A DNA stretch of 64,000 nucleotides, taken from contig JALIRH010000008.1 in NCBI GenBank assembly GCA_023055505.1, positions 1,426,001 through 1,490,000 of the forward strand, read 5' to 3'. Position 1 is the stretch's first letter, and each line of letters opens with the position of its first letter. The DNA comes from Callipepla californica brunnescens (Eukaryota; Chordata; Aves; Galliformes; Odontophoridae). The position numbers were made by a program, and so were the translations under genes. Below, piece by piece: positions 10,472 through 21,300 of this stretch. The notes beneath the pieces were generated by a model. That model had not been told where the DNA came from and ran no database searches. It saw only the letters and a program-made list of their open reading frames with translations.

Positions 10472-12665
10472 ACTACACATTCCTTATATTTGTAGTTCCA
10501 AAAACCTTTATTGTGTGCAATAATATATTGGCAATGTTGTTTACTGTTACACTTTCAAAAATCCAGTAGGTATTTTCTAGTGGTGACATCTTAATAACTG
10601 ATTCTTAACTGTCCAAAGGAGAGTTCAAAGGCACCAGGAAGTGGCTGGGAAAGGCACGTGCTGCTCTTCGACTCTTTTGTACTGCAGTAGGATCTGTAGG
10701 GATGAGGATCAATATGAACACCAGTGTAACACGGTCGCAGTCAGCAGTAACCTTGTGAGCAGACTGTTATTATAAACACCAGTAGAAAGAATGGTGTTGG
10801 GGTTTTTTTGGGGGGTCTAAAAAGCAGTCTGAATAGAAGGTTTCTAGAAACCCTGAACGAGCGTAGATGTACTACTGGTTTCCAAACGTCCCCTGGACAA
10901 ACATGCAGCTCAGCAGAAACTCCTTGGCATTAGGCAGTCTGCCATGCTTAAAGACTTTTAGATTTTAAGCTTGTCTGCAGACGGTAATGCATTTCCTTAG
11001 ATAGAATCCTTTGCCTGTCTCTCACACCATCTAGGCAGAGTTGTCTGAGCACGTATGAAGCGCATGGCTAAGAAGCAGCAGTGGTCTTTTCTTATTCTCC
11101 CAGAAATGTGAATGACCAGTGTCGAGGAAGACCGATATTTGTTGTTCCAGCTCCTCTGATCGGGGAAAAATAATGGCTCTTTACCTTCACAAGGGGTCTT
11201 CCTTTTCTGTAGGAATCAAACTCAGACTCTATAACAAACTGCACTGCAGAGGAAGAGGCCAGTGTTTTGTACCTCTGTTCTTAATGACTGCTGCTGCTCT
11301 GCTGAGTCTGCAGGAGAACTAGAACAACCTTGCCAGCACCCCTCTGTGTGCAAGTATTAGTCAAGAGGGAAGAGACACAAAGAGCACAAGTAGACCTTGC
11401 AGATGGGAACTTTGAAATCAGCTGCCTTGCCATGGCTGGGGTAGCATCTGCCTCTTCACAGCCTCTGAGGTTTCCTGATTCAAGTTCATTACCTGCAACT
11501 AGGTTCAAGCGCAGCTGACGCTGGGTTTGTTCCATGCACCGCGTACGCTTCCCCCTCACCTGTAACAGGCTTCTTCACTTTCATCAATGAGGGAAAACAC
11601 TCCAGGGAACCTGGCTGGCTTTGCTTTTATGTCTGGTTCCTTACACAACATGCTCCTGCAACCTGCTGTGCTATGGACTGTAACCCAGAGGGCAGCTGCT
11701 GTGTGTCTTGTGGCCTGGTTCATTATCCTGTTGTAATCCATGCTGAGCTGTGCTTGGCAGAGGAAGGAAAGCTGAGAAGAAATGCACGTGGCTTCCTTAA
11801 TCAGGTAAAAGAGGCAGGGTGCCCAAGATGAGTTCTTTATAGTAAGAGGTCTTATTTTTATACTTCCACTTTCAGCTTCCTGTAATCATACTGTTTTAAT
11901 ATGCTAAGGCTTCTTCATATGCTTTCATTCAGAAGGAAATTCATTCTTTGAGGTTCAGGGGCTTTCAGGTACTCAATCATCAAAAAGATGAAAATAAATG
12001 AAAATTTTCACCCACATAAATTTAGATCAAGCTCTGACCTTTTTCATTTCATCCTAAAGCAGTTGTGGCCGTATCCTACATATTTAAGGACAAGAATTTG
12101 GATGGCAGCCAGGCGGAAGCATTCAATTTTCCTGACTTTTAGACCATCTCCAGCAAATGGAAATAATGGGAAGGAAGCAGACATATGTTACCTTGGCTGT
12201 ACTACTAAAAGAGCCTAATCCAGGGAGGGTATACTTTCAAGAAGCTTTGGCTTGGAGTTGTATACCAGCATCCATGCCTGTCCTTTCAGAGGTTAATAAA
12301 AGGTGCATCTGTTCTGCCCATGGCGTGTACTAAAAGGACTTCACTTGCTGCATGTTCAAAAAAGGGCTAAAGCAAAAGTTTCCTATTGATAACCAAACGC
12401 AAAAGGAAGGAAGAGTGCCCTACTGAAGTTCTCATAGAGGCCTGGGATCTTTGAGCTCAGAAGGAGGTGATGGCTGCCTGGAACTTTGGCAGACAATCAT
12501 AAACAAACATTTATACAGTTTTTAAGCCTTGAGATCGTTGATGATATGTCGACGCTGCTGTATAGTTGTGCTTCATGTGGTAACTAGATGAAGAATGCTT
12601 CCATCTCCTTCTGTGATATTCAGCTTGTAAGAGGGGAAGGAAATAAAACAATTGAACAATTGAAC
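10472..12665 (+). other. PLEKHB2: PLEKHB2 3'UTR (end inferred)
   Basis: Non-coding continuation of the last exon, with no splice signals or coding sequence I can support. AATAAA hexamers occur at 11993, 12295 and 12642 before a CR1 insertion begins at ~12857, and again at 14067 and 14335 beyond it. I choose the 12642 signal as the likely main end because it is the last one before the repeat. The end is inference and could be earlier or up to ~14.36 kb. Confidence 0.4.
12642..12647 (+). terminator. PLEKHB2: Candidate PLEKHB2 poly(A) signal AATAAA
   Basis: Canonical AATAAA followed 15-40 bases later by T-rich sequence (GATTTCTTTGGAGTTTC) that could act as the downstream element. It is one of several candidates (11993, 12295, 14067, 14335). 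Confidence 0.4.
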
Positions 12666-12856
12666 TGATTTCTTTGGAGTTTCATAGTGATCGTGAAAGA
12701 ATAGCACAAAGTGAATCAGATAGGAAGTTCAGAGGGTTATTTTTCTTTTTAAGTAAAAGAGCTGTTGTGCACAGCAGGAGAACGTGTATGCTTTGTTTTC
12801 AAGAGCTATCTGTATCTGAGTCCCCAGTTTCTTCAGGTGAAGTACTTAAGATATTG

Positions 12857-13200
12857 GTCTAGAGAAGAGGAGGCTGAGGGGAAAGCTTATTGCTCCCTAC
12901 AGCTCTATGACAGGAGCTTGTGGTGAGGTGGGGGTTGGCCTCTCACATAACTACTGATAGGATGAGAGGGCACAGCCTCAGGTTGCACCAGGAGAGGTTC
13001 AGGTTGGATATTATAAAATACTTATTTTCTGAAAGAGAGGTCAGGCACTGGGATGGGCTGCCCAGGGAGGTGTTCAAGAACTGTGTCGTTGTGGTACTGA
13101 GGGACATGGTTTAGTGGGTTAATCTTGGTGGTAGGTTGAACTGGATGATCTTGGAGGTCCTTTCCAACCTTGGTGATTCTGTCATTCTATTCTGTGATTC
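12857..13200 (+). mobile_element. CR1 LINE fragment, 3' end, + strand
   Basis: Recognised from the conserved CR1 3' region: AAGAGGAGGCTGAGGGG, then CCTCAGGTTGCACCAG, GGTTCAGGTTGGATATTA, GGGCTGCCCAGGGAGGTG, GATGATCTTGGAGGTCC and TTTCCAACCTTGGTGATTCT, with an ATTCT-type tail. It is 5'-truncated, as nearly all CR1 copies are, and has a small internal deletion after CCCAGGGAGGTG, where the usual GTGGAGTCACCATCCCTGG segment is missing. Its short open frames are not genes. Confidence 0.92.
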
Positions 13201-15478
13201 TTGGGTTTAAAATCAAAGCATGACGCGTTCTATTTTTAAAGTTCAAACTGAATCAAGATTCCATTAAAGATACAGCCCTATGAAACGGCGAATTTCTCAG
13301 TGCAAAGGTGATACAAATGGATCATTTTCAAAACTGAACTAAATCAAACTCCTGAACATGCGCTTTTCTCTGAATGGTGCTCTTCACGCTGCAGGGATGC
13401 CAGTTACACCTGTACAGCACCCAGGCTTTCCTAGCTGGGCCCTAATACTCTTTAAAGCTACGGGAACCCCACATCCCCTGCAGCACCGCTGTGTTTCACA
13501 ATGCATAACAGCAGTTAATGATGACAAAATCTGCTCCGTAGCAGCTAAAAGTCTGTTCAGAATTAAATAGCAGGATGTACAGAGGTCTCCAGTCTATACA
13601 TTCACTTGAAACTCAGAGACACTGGATATATAGAGCCAAGCTTCTTGGGAACGGGGTAGAAACACTCTGGTAAGCCAAACTATCTTGAACTGAAGCAGGG
13701 TTGCCTGCAGAATTTGTAGTTATGTGTGGAAAACGTATTGTGCTGCTGAAAGGCGAGGGTCTGAGGAGCTAACCTCTGTGAGAGGGTAAGGGCTCAGGAA
13801 TGACGATTCAATCGGTGAAGATTCATTCAGTCAAGCAAGTTGAATGAAGGCAAGAATACACTCCTGTTTTCCTCAATCATGTTTGTGTCTTTTCCTCCTC
13901 ATGATATGACTAAGATACATATATATATATATATATATAAAATAGAGGTTAGCATGCAGCAAATGCTTCTTTCCCCCCCATTCTAGATCATTCTAGTTTT
14001 TGCACACTACCATAAATGCTGCTATTCCTATACATCCTTATTAATATTTAGCAAAATATCATTAGCAATAAAATTCACATTTAAGTGTGTCCTTATGTCT
14101 GATTATTTTAGTAGTTCTCATTTAGGTCATCTGTAGGTGAGTTTTTTTTCTGCAGTCAGCTCACAGGAGGTTTCCATTGCAAGGTGGTCACTGAATGTTG
14201 CCGTGATTCTTTCTGTGCCCCTCCAGTCTTTCCTGAGGAGTTGCAAGGGCCAGCAAAGTAGTGGCAGAATGCACTCAGAGAACTGCAGCTGCTGGAGCTG
14301 AGCTCAGGCTGACGTACCTCTGCACGTAGCACTCAATAAAGATGATGCGATATCTGCAAAACCAGCAAAGCAATCGCACTAACTCCGCTATACTGAGATT
14401 GGAATTAAGGCTTATATCTTTTTTAATGGAGTTGAAGGCTTTGCCTCAGAAGTGCTTTATCTTGGAGATGTGCAGTGCTGATCCAGATTTGACACCGTTA
14501 TCAAATCAACAGATTTGTACTGTTTAGTGTTGAAATAAGCGGCTTGAAGCACAGATGTTGCTGTGGGCAAAGTGCTACTGGTTGCTCTATTGGTATTTTC
14601 TGTTTATAAATTGCTTTTAGCGGAGTTGGGCACAGTCAATACATCTGTGTAGGCAAATACATGACATGACCACAGTAACTGCACTAGCTAAAGGCAGAAT
14701 GGGAACTGAACTTGTATTTGTCAGGACTGCAGCACACTGTGAAGCACTACTGTTGCTTTCTGCATGTTATGCTGTTCCTGTCTTGAGAGCTGGTGTTTTG
14801 TTAGCCACTAATCTGGGAATGAAAACAGAGCTGCTGTTTCAGCCAGTGAGCTGACAGAGCAGCGTGTGTTGCTCTTCTCCCCAGCTTGCTGTGCTGGCTC
14901 TTCCAATTCTACTGGTGCTTGGTTGCATCTGATGTATTCACTAGGCTAAGCACGCTGTGTTGCACGTTCACCCTGCCCACCAGCACAAGGCAGTAAGCTA
15001 AATCAGCTGCACAAGGCTTAGCTGCTTTACACTGCCACGTTCCCCAATGGGTGTTCAGCATAGAGCACAGGCTTTGACTCTGAAACTACCTTCCACTGCC
15101 CTGTTTGTGGCCCCTAATTATGACGAGCAATTAATCCAGGCTGCATTCCTACAGGTCCCTCTCACCTGTTGCAGCTGAGATGTGTGGACCATTGCAGAGG
15201 TAGAAGCTGTTCTGCTGTATCCGTGGAACTGGAAGCCTCCTTCTCAATGTTGTCAGCACCTATTAGCTGTAAATAAGAGCTTGGAACAGCAGACTGATGT
15301 TAACACACTGCTTTGGAGGCTTCTGATCACCACAGCTTATCTCATCAGCTTTCAGAGTTTCTCCAAAAGACTCTGGACTCAGCAGGCAAATAAAACACGA
15401 TGTGTTTGGTAGCAGCCTTGCAATATACAAAGGGAGCTGCAGGAAAGAGGGGGACAGAAATTGCTTCAGGCCTAAAGA
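13201..15478. other. Intergenic stretch between two CR1 fragments
   Basis: Holds an (AT)n microsatellite at 13919-13939, AATAAA hexamers at 14067 and 14335 that could be distal poly(A) signals of PLEKHB2, and no coding exon I can support. Otherwise ordinary avian intergenic composition. Confidence 0.6.
13919..13939. repeat. (AT)n microsatellite
   Basis: About ten uninterrupted AT dinucleotides. Confidence 0.9.
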
Positions 15479-15690
15479 GGGGAGATTTAGGTTGGATATA
15501 AGGAAAAAGCCTTTGTTACAGTGAGGGTGGTGAGGTACTGGCACAGGTTGTCCAGGGATGTGGTGGATGCCCCATCCCTGGAGACCTTCAAAGCCCTGGG
15601 CAGCCTGCTCCAGCTGCGGTGACCCTGTGCAGGGGAGATGGACTGGAAGGCCTTCCAAGGTCCCTTTCAATTCTAAGCATTCTGTGACTG
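15479..15690 (+). mobile_element. CR1 LINE fragment, 3' end, + strand, abutting CpG island
   Basis: CR1 3' sequence: GGGAGATTTAGGTTGGATAT, AGGGTGGTGAGGTACTGG, a CAGGTTGTCCAGGGATGTGG block, GATGCCCCATCCCTGGAGAC, and an ending TTCAATTCTAAGCATTCTGTGA. The internal text differs from the 12.86-kb copy and resembles the 61.15-kb copy, so it belongs to another CR1 subfamily. Its 3' end lies only ~10-20 bases from the CpG-dense block that follows. Confidence 0.9.
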
Positions 15691-15760
15691 ATGCATTTGA
15701 TGAGCTGAGCGCGGGCTGTGTGGCGCTACCGGGCCGAGTCCGACTGACGGCGGTGTAGCA

Positions 15761-15770
15761 GCGCCTGCGC
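15761..15770. promoter_or_regulatory. NRF1-like site
   Basis: GCGCCTGCGC fits the NRF1 half-site pair GCGC-N-TGCGC. It lies within the orphan CpG island, 5 bases before the CTCF-like motif. Confidence 0.4.
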
Positions 15771-15774
15771 GCAG

Positions 15775-15793
15775 CGGCCGCCAGAGGGCGCTG
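15775..15793 (+). promoter_or_regulatory. CTCF-like motif
   Basis: CGGCCGCCAGAGGGCGCTG matches the CTCF core (CC-N-N-CAG-R-GGGCGCT type) closely. Its place in an isolated CpG island at the edge of a gene desert fits a boundary element. Binding is inferred. Confidence 0.5.
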
Positions 15794-15804
15794 TGCCACC
15801 GGCC

Positions 15805-15942
15805 ATGGCGGAGCCCGCCGCCCCCTTCTTGTGGCTGCGCCTCCCGGGCAGCGCGCTCCACAGAGCGGGAATGGCGGGAGGCGCGGCGAATCCCGCCGAG
15901 CCTGCCGCTTCCACACGTGTCCCCACGCTGGCTTCGTGCTAA
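15805..15942 (+). CDS. Possible short ORF or first coding exon in orphan CpG island (uncertain)
   Basis: ATG in strong context (GGCCATGGCGG) opens a 45-codon frame starting MAEPAAPFLWLRLPG and stopping at 15940-15942. It is Ala/Pro/Gly-rich, as any frame in GC-rich DNA tends to be. I do not recognise the product, and there is no clear splice donor before the stop. It could be the 5' end of an unidentified gene, an upstream ORF, or chance. Included because of the start context and its place in the island. Confidence 0.15.
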   Translation: MAEPAAPFLWLRLPGSALHRAGMAGGAANPAEPAASTRVPTLASC

Positions 15943-18118
15943 GCAGGCAGCTCAGAAAGCTTCGTCCCCTGAAACTTGGAGTGTCCCACCATGCGGGACA
16001 GAGGCTTGCCCTACAGCAGGGCTGCTGGCCAGGCGCAGGAGATGCGTGGCAGCCCTCAGTGTGATAGCGGGGCAGCTGCTGTGACTGGAAAAGCTACTTG
16101 ACACTGTCACAGCCCACTTCTCACAGACGGGGTGAGCGCTGTCCCCTCCAAAGTGAATGAGAAGGACGTGTTAAGCCTCAGTTTCCCCGTTTCTTGTTCA
16201 TTCTAGATATGTAGTCAGGAGGGATCTGCTCTTAGCAGTAAGAGCATCATCAGCATGTAGCTCTGGTCCACATCTTCACACAGCTGCTTAGTTCAGCAGG
16301 TGGGGTGCAACTGCCGTGCCTGTCAGGCTGTGCGTGGTAACTACTACACACTCCCAGTGCATGGGCTGGATGTATGGAATCATAGGGCCACATGCAGTAC
16401 ATTTGTTTGCTTTTGCCATGACTAAGGGTTGACTAAGGGAAAACAGAGGCAGACGTTTGTTCTTTAGCTTCTCTGGAAAGACCAGAGTGAACTATTGCAC
16501 TGAAAGCCCTCCTGATTGCAGGTTCAGCATAATGCTATGCCCCATCCCTCTGTGAAGGCATGAATGAAGGCAGATAATCAGAAGGGAAGACGCACAGGTG
16601 GAACCCCTGTGACTGGCACGTGACTGTTAGCTTCATTCTGCAACAAATCCTAGTACTGATTTCTCAGTCATTTACCAACACTGCAACACCACCACAAGTC
16701 ACTTTTAATTTCCTGTTCCTCAGCCTGCAGATCTGACCCATCCATCTCCTAGTCCCAGCAAAGCAGTTGTTTCCTTTTCCCAGGGATGCATAGTCTTCCC
16801 AGACAGGTTCTAAACAATGTCACCTCATCTTACCCCAAAATCAACAGCATTTTCAATGTCAGATTTTGGTGGTTGAGAAGTAATCAGGAAAATAACTTCC
16901 TGTACTCTGTAGCTTTCTCCAAAAGATATTCAATCACCTCTGCCGCTTTATTTTTGTTTGTTTCTGAAAACCTCACCACTGTCTTGCTGAGCTAAGAAAG
17001 CAAAATTGTACACTTAGAGGCCAGAATAATCCCCTTCCATCAATCAATAGCTATATTTCTACCTATTTTAAGACCAATTGTTTCAGATGTCACTATTCCA
17101 AACAGCTTTTTTTCCCTCATCGATATCTCTGGCAGCTGTGCAGATAACCTATCAGTGGAACTAATTGCTGTTAAAGCTAAGTGCCTATGAGCAGTCAGAC
17201 TGGGATGTGTTGTCCTTCCGTGAGTGCAATAGAAAAGCCTGAAATAAATTCAACCCAGGCAAAATGCAAATACTTTCTTAAGTGGGTGTGTGTCAGTTTA
17301 GTTGAACAAACATTTCTGATGTTTTCTTTGTCCTCAGCACAAAAAAAAATATCCAGGAATACTTGCTTATTCCAGCTTTGTCAATACCCTGGCCCAAGCA
17401 GTCAATGTGATCTACTTCAGGCATGGAAGCAACTTGACTTGAATGGAATGCACGTACATGCATCCTGAAGGTCTTGTGTCACTGGATAGGCTGGTGTTTC
17501 TGTAAAAAAGCCCATGAGCATTCTGAGGGGAGGTGGATTTGTCTATACGTGGTGCAAGAAAGCAGGCCAAACTCTGAACCACTGTAATCAGAGCACTAGT
17601 GAATCCATGTGTCAGCGTGCACCCTGGTTCACTGCTAATGAAGGCTCTCAAACTTCCATTTCATGTATCGGAAATGCCTGTGCTGGAAAAATAACAGTCT
17701 GCTTCTTCTTTCAACTGCAGTTTTACCAAATGCTTCAGAAGTGACCCCGATATGGTATTTTGCAGAGGCATCAAATGTACCCCTTTGTGCACAGAATCAT
17801 CTACAGATGCGGCACACTATATTATGATTTAGTGGGTCTTGGGGAAGCGTAGAGCTGCACTTGGTTGTTTCTGTTAAAGACCATAACACATTGTGAGCTG
17901 AGAGGTGCAGTTCAATTACGGTTTTATTCAAACCTCTGCACCGAGTTAAGGGGGTGCAAAGCAATTCCCACGGAGGGAGGTCTCCCACCCTGCTGAGGCA
18001 TTAACCTCTTGGGCTAACTTACTGAGCAGCAGCAAGTACATCTAAATTGGGACCCTACTGCAGATAAAAGCAGGCAGGCTTAGTTCAATAAAACTGGCCA
18101 ATTGTATGGGAACTGTTG
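15943..18118. other. Intergenic stretch, no gene recognised
   Basis: No supported exon. Sequence at 17830-17990 has a faintly repeat-like, retroelement-derived look, but I cannot classify it. The remaining open frames are short and featureless. Confidence 0.5.
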
Positions 18119-18300
18119 AATCATAGCCTGAACCACTGATTGATCACCTGAGGCAAGCACTGAATCAGCTGCAGGAGCACAGGTGAAGGCAATGTAGCTG
18201 TGTGACCAGAAGGGGTGGAGTCTGGCTCCACCTCTCCTAGATCCCATTAAAGGGCTGACCAGCACTGGTGAGGGATTTCTTTTGGAGATTATTCCTGTGT
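18119..18300 (+). repeat. Dispersed repeat copy A (unclassified family)
   Basis: Diverged direct relative of the reverse complement of 41311-41490. The best shared block is 19 identical bases, GTGACCAGAAGGGGTGGAG (18202-18220). The flanks also align: TCATAGCCTGAACCACTGATTG here corresponds to a TCATGGCCTGAAACATTGATTA-like block there, and the GGAGATT/GGAGATC-like ends match. The segment contains the inverted repeat GTGGAG-TCTGG-CTCCAC. It is not CR1. Old LTR fragment or SINE-like element are both possible. Confidence 0.55.
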
Positions 18301-21300
18301 GAAGTTCTAGGTGAGCCCTTCCTAATTTGCTGGGTGTCTTTATGCCATCTGGATAATCTGTCCAAAAATATACTGTCCATCTTTATTATATTGTGTGGGT
18401 ACTATTGATTCAGGGTGTTCATCCTACAGGACAGAAGTAGTGGAAGACTTTCTAAGTTTTCCGGAGGGCTTGTCCTATGTTTCCCAGCTGGGGTTTTCAC
18501 TCTTCTGCTCACCATTTTCAATGGGGCATAGCAGTTTATTTTCCTTCCCCACCCTGAAAGATCATTGTTCCATACAAAATAGACAAACATGAACTTCTTT
18601 TGGTGTTTCTTACAGGGAAAACTATTCTTCTGACCAGCTCTCCTGAAGGTGTTACTCAGGCATGCAGGTGTTTCAGAGATGAACACAACTTCCACCAGCT
18701 AAGCTTACTTTCCAAGATTTCTGTCTCACAGCTTAAGGAGATAACTGTAATACCTTGTGGCAGGCCCACAGGTATCAGTTCACTCCCCTGCTGTCATGTC
18801 TGCTGCCTCTGCCTTGTAAGTCTGCTTGTCTCTGTGCAGTGGGAGGCCTGGCAGCAGGCAGGGCTTCTCACAGCACACAAACAGAAGCCAGAAAATGTGT
18901 AGTATTTTAGTTTGATCAACTCCTGGGGTGAGGTAGAATGAAACCCTTCATCTCCTTACTACATCTCATCCTTTTTTTTCTTTTTTTCCTGTGCTATTCC
19001 TCTAATTAAGCAGTTGTCCTCAGGTACAAGCCATTTGAACACAGCTTCATACTACCAAGTTTGTGATATCTCATTTTTCTCTAGAGCCACCTGCTGAGTG
19101 CCCTGCCAAGCAGGCAGGTGTGCAAGAGCACTGCAAACAGCACTGCAACCTGCTGAGTGCTGCAGCCAGGACCTCAACACGTGAAATGACTTCAGTTCTC
19201 CACCATGGTCAGTATTGATCAGATCTCTATGTAAAATAGCTCACTCTCCACGTTGAGTGAAATGGAGGTAGGGACAGCTTGGTAGGGCTTATCTGAGCCA
19301 CAGAGGACACAGGTGAATGTGTCCAGTGAATTCAGGTATCCCCTACCTCTCAACTGTAGTGCTGGCTCAATCACCTGACACACGTTCTTTACAGTGGTTG
19401 GTGATTTTGTAAACTACTGAATACTTTTCTTGCTGCCCCTCTCTGTCTGCTGAGGTTCTCTTTACAGTGGAGTTCTATTGTGGTAGTAGCAGTTTGCATG
19501 CCTGGAATAGAGACCCAAAGTGTTAATAAAGTATCTTTCTATGTAAATTAAGATCCTTTCTCCAGGACTGTCTTCTCATTACTGTCTACATTCCCAAGTT
19601 GGTTTCATTTCTGTGATCACTTCCTCAAGTATTACAGTAGGGATATAATGACCAATGCAAAGTCCTTTACTTGATGCATTAGTATGCTACCACAGTTTGT
19701 GGAACTGCAACTACATCAGCGGTTAAAACTGAGAAGGGAAATGGAGAGCAACACTTTAAGTGAAACTAATTCCAGAACTTGTACCTGATGCTAAGGAAAG
19801 TGACTATTTATGTCTATTTATGTTATGTAACTAACAGATTGAGCAAGCTCAATCTTCACCTATCTGTTGGGCTCTGTTGTTTCAGGGAACAAGAGTCTAC
19901 CTCCTTGGGTGATCTCTGGGGCTTTATTGCATCCTGCTTTGCCAGTGGTGCTACAGAGGCAGGATTATTCCCTTGCTGCAGGGTTTAAAGCAGTACAGAA
20001 GCAACCAATGTTCTAAATACTGCTCAGGCCGAACTACAGGGTAGGGACCTTCAAATGCTGCTTTACTTCATCTGCATGAACTCAGTGCCACTTTCCCAGG
20101 CCTGACTGTTCTCAGGGGCACAGGCAAGGTGAGCACCAGCACCCCGTGTCCCCACAGCCCTGCTTCAAGCCAGATCTTGCTTTTTATGTGGTTTTTCAAG
20201 ACAACTGGATAGAAGATTTTGATCTGGAGGTTTTCAGTCCTTTTCTCTGAAGATTATCTGAAGCAGAAGGATGCTTCAAAGAAAGAAACAGAAGCTTACA
20301 TGCTCAGTTGGTTGCATGCCCAGAGCTGAAATTCCTGTGCACAGACCAGCAAGTGTTTGCTACTGTCAGCAAGCTTTCTGCAAATTGCTGTGCAGCTCGT
20401 CAGGAACAGCTTGGCGCTCAGATTTGCTCTCATGATCATGTTAGTTCATATGAAGCTGGAGCAGGGTTTCAAAACAAAGCAGGAGTCCTGCTCTGCAAGC
20501 CCTGCTTCAAATACAGCATGGGAAGAGGGTTTCCAAGCACCACCAGGTAAGAATTTTTGAACATGAGTGCAATCAGCTGTGCTGTCAGGGCAGTGTGGCT
20601 GGTCTACACCTGTTCTGGGGTGGCTCTGCTAGATGGAGACATGATGTTGGTAGAGTCTGGATGGTAAAGGGCACCTGGAATGCTGAAGGCAGGCAGGGCA
20701 TGTGCATGCTGTACACGTACTGTCATGGTGGGTCTATCTGCTTGTGCCCATCCTTATGAATACATATTATTTCCACTGCTTCTTCAGCTCCACTAGGCAC
20801 AGCTTTACCCCTCTGCGTGACACATACATACTGGGCAGTGCTTTCTGCTATGAGTTTAGCTTGCTTAGCTACCACATGCATCAAGGCCATGACCAGGCAA
20901 CCTGGGGGCCACTAGTCTGAGCTCTGAACCATGGGAGGTTTTAGGGTGAGAGAGGTGGAGGTGGAAAGCATCTCTGAAGGATGGTAAATGCATAATCAAA
21001 ATCAGAGAATGAAGAACTAAGCAAACAAGAGAGCAAGAACAAAAGGAGGATAGAGAAGAGGACAGAAGTCTTCAGTGCTCTCAGAAACAAATAGGACTGC
21101 CCTGTTGTCAGCCTGACACAATGAGCAGTTGGAAATCAGTCAGTCTCCATTGCATGCAGCTGTGAAAAACTTTCTTGGGTTTTTCTGTGATCTCACCCTG
21201 CTTCTGCATGCTGGAAGCAATCTAACAGTCTTCCTTTTTTTTTCTCTTTTTTTTCTTTCCACACACGTAACTCATTAAAAATAAAAATTAAAAAAAAAAA

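Larger units (their letters stand above)
15700..15940. promoter_or_regulatory. Small orphan CpG island, probable promoter or insulator
   Basis: About 30 CpG dinucleotides in ~240 bases by hand count, in otherwise CpG-poor surroundings. It contains an NRF1-like GCGCCTGCGC, a CTCF-like CGCCAGAGGGCGCTG and an ATG in GGCCATGGCGG context (YY1-like and Kozak-like). A possible first-exon donor GACGGG|GTGAGC lies at 16131-16132 on the + strand. Size and motifs suggest an unannotated promoter (coding or lncRNA) or a CTCF-bound element. Transcription direction is not evident. Confidence 0.6.

Noticed and set aside
15263..15916. 217-codon - strand open frame, the longest in the window
   Set aside because: Crosses the antisense of a CR1 fragment and the orphan CpG island; both are non-coding explanations for the lack of stops.
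17830..17990. Faint LTR-like sequence with GGTTTTATTCAAACCTC
   Set aside because: No terminal repeats, target-site duplication or primer-binding site could be shown, so no element is called.
20098..20127. 30-base acceptor/donor pair resembling a micro-exon on the + strand
   Set aside because: One frame contains an early stop, no partner exon was found, and splice-like pairs at this spacing are expected by chance.
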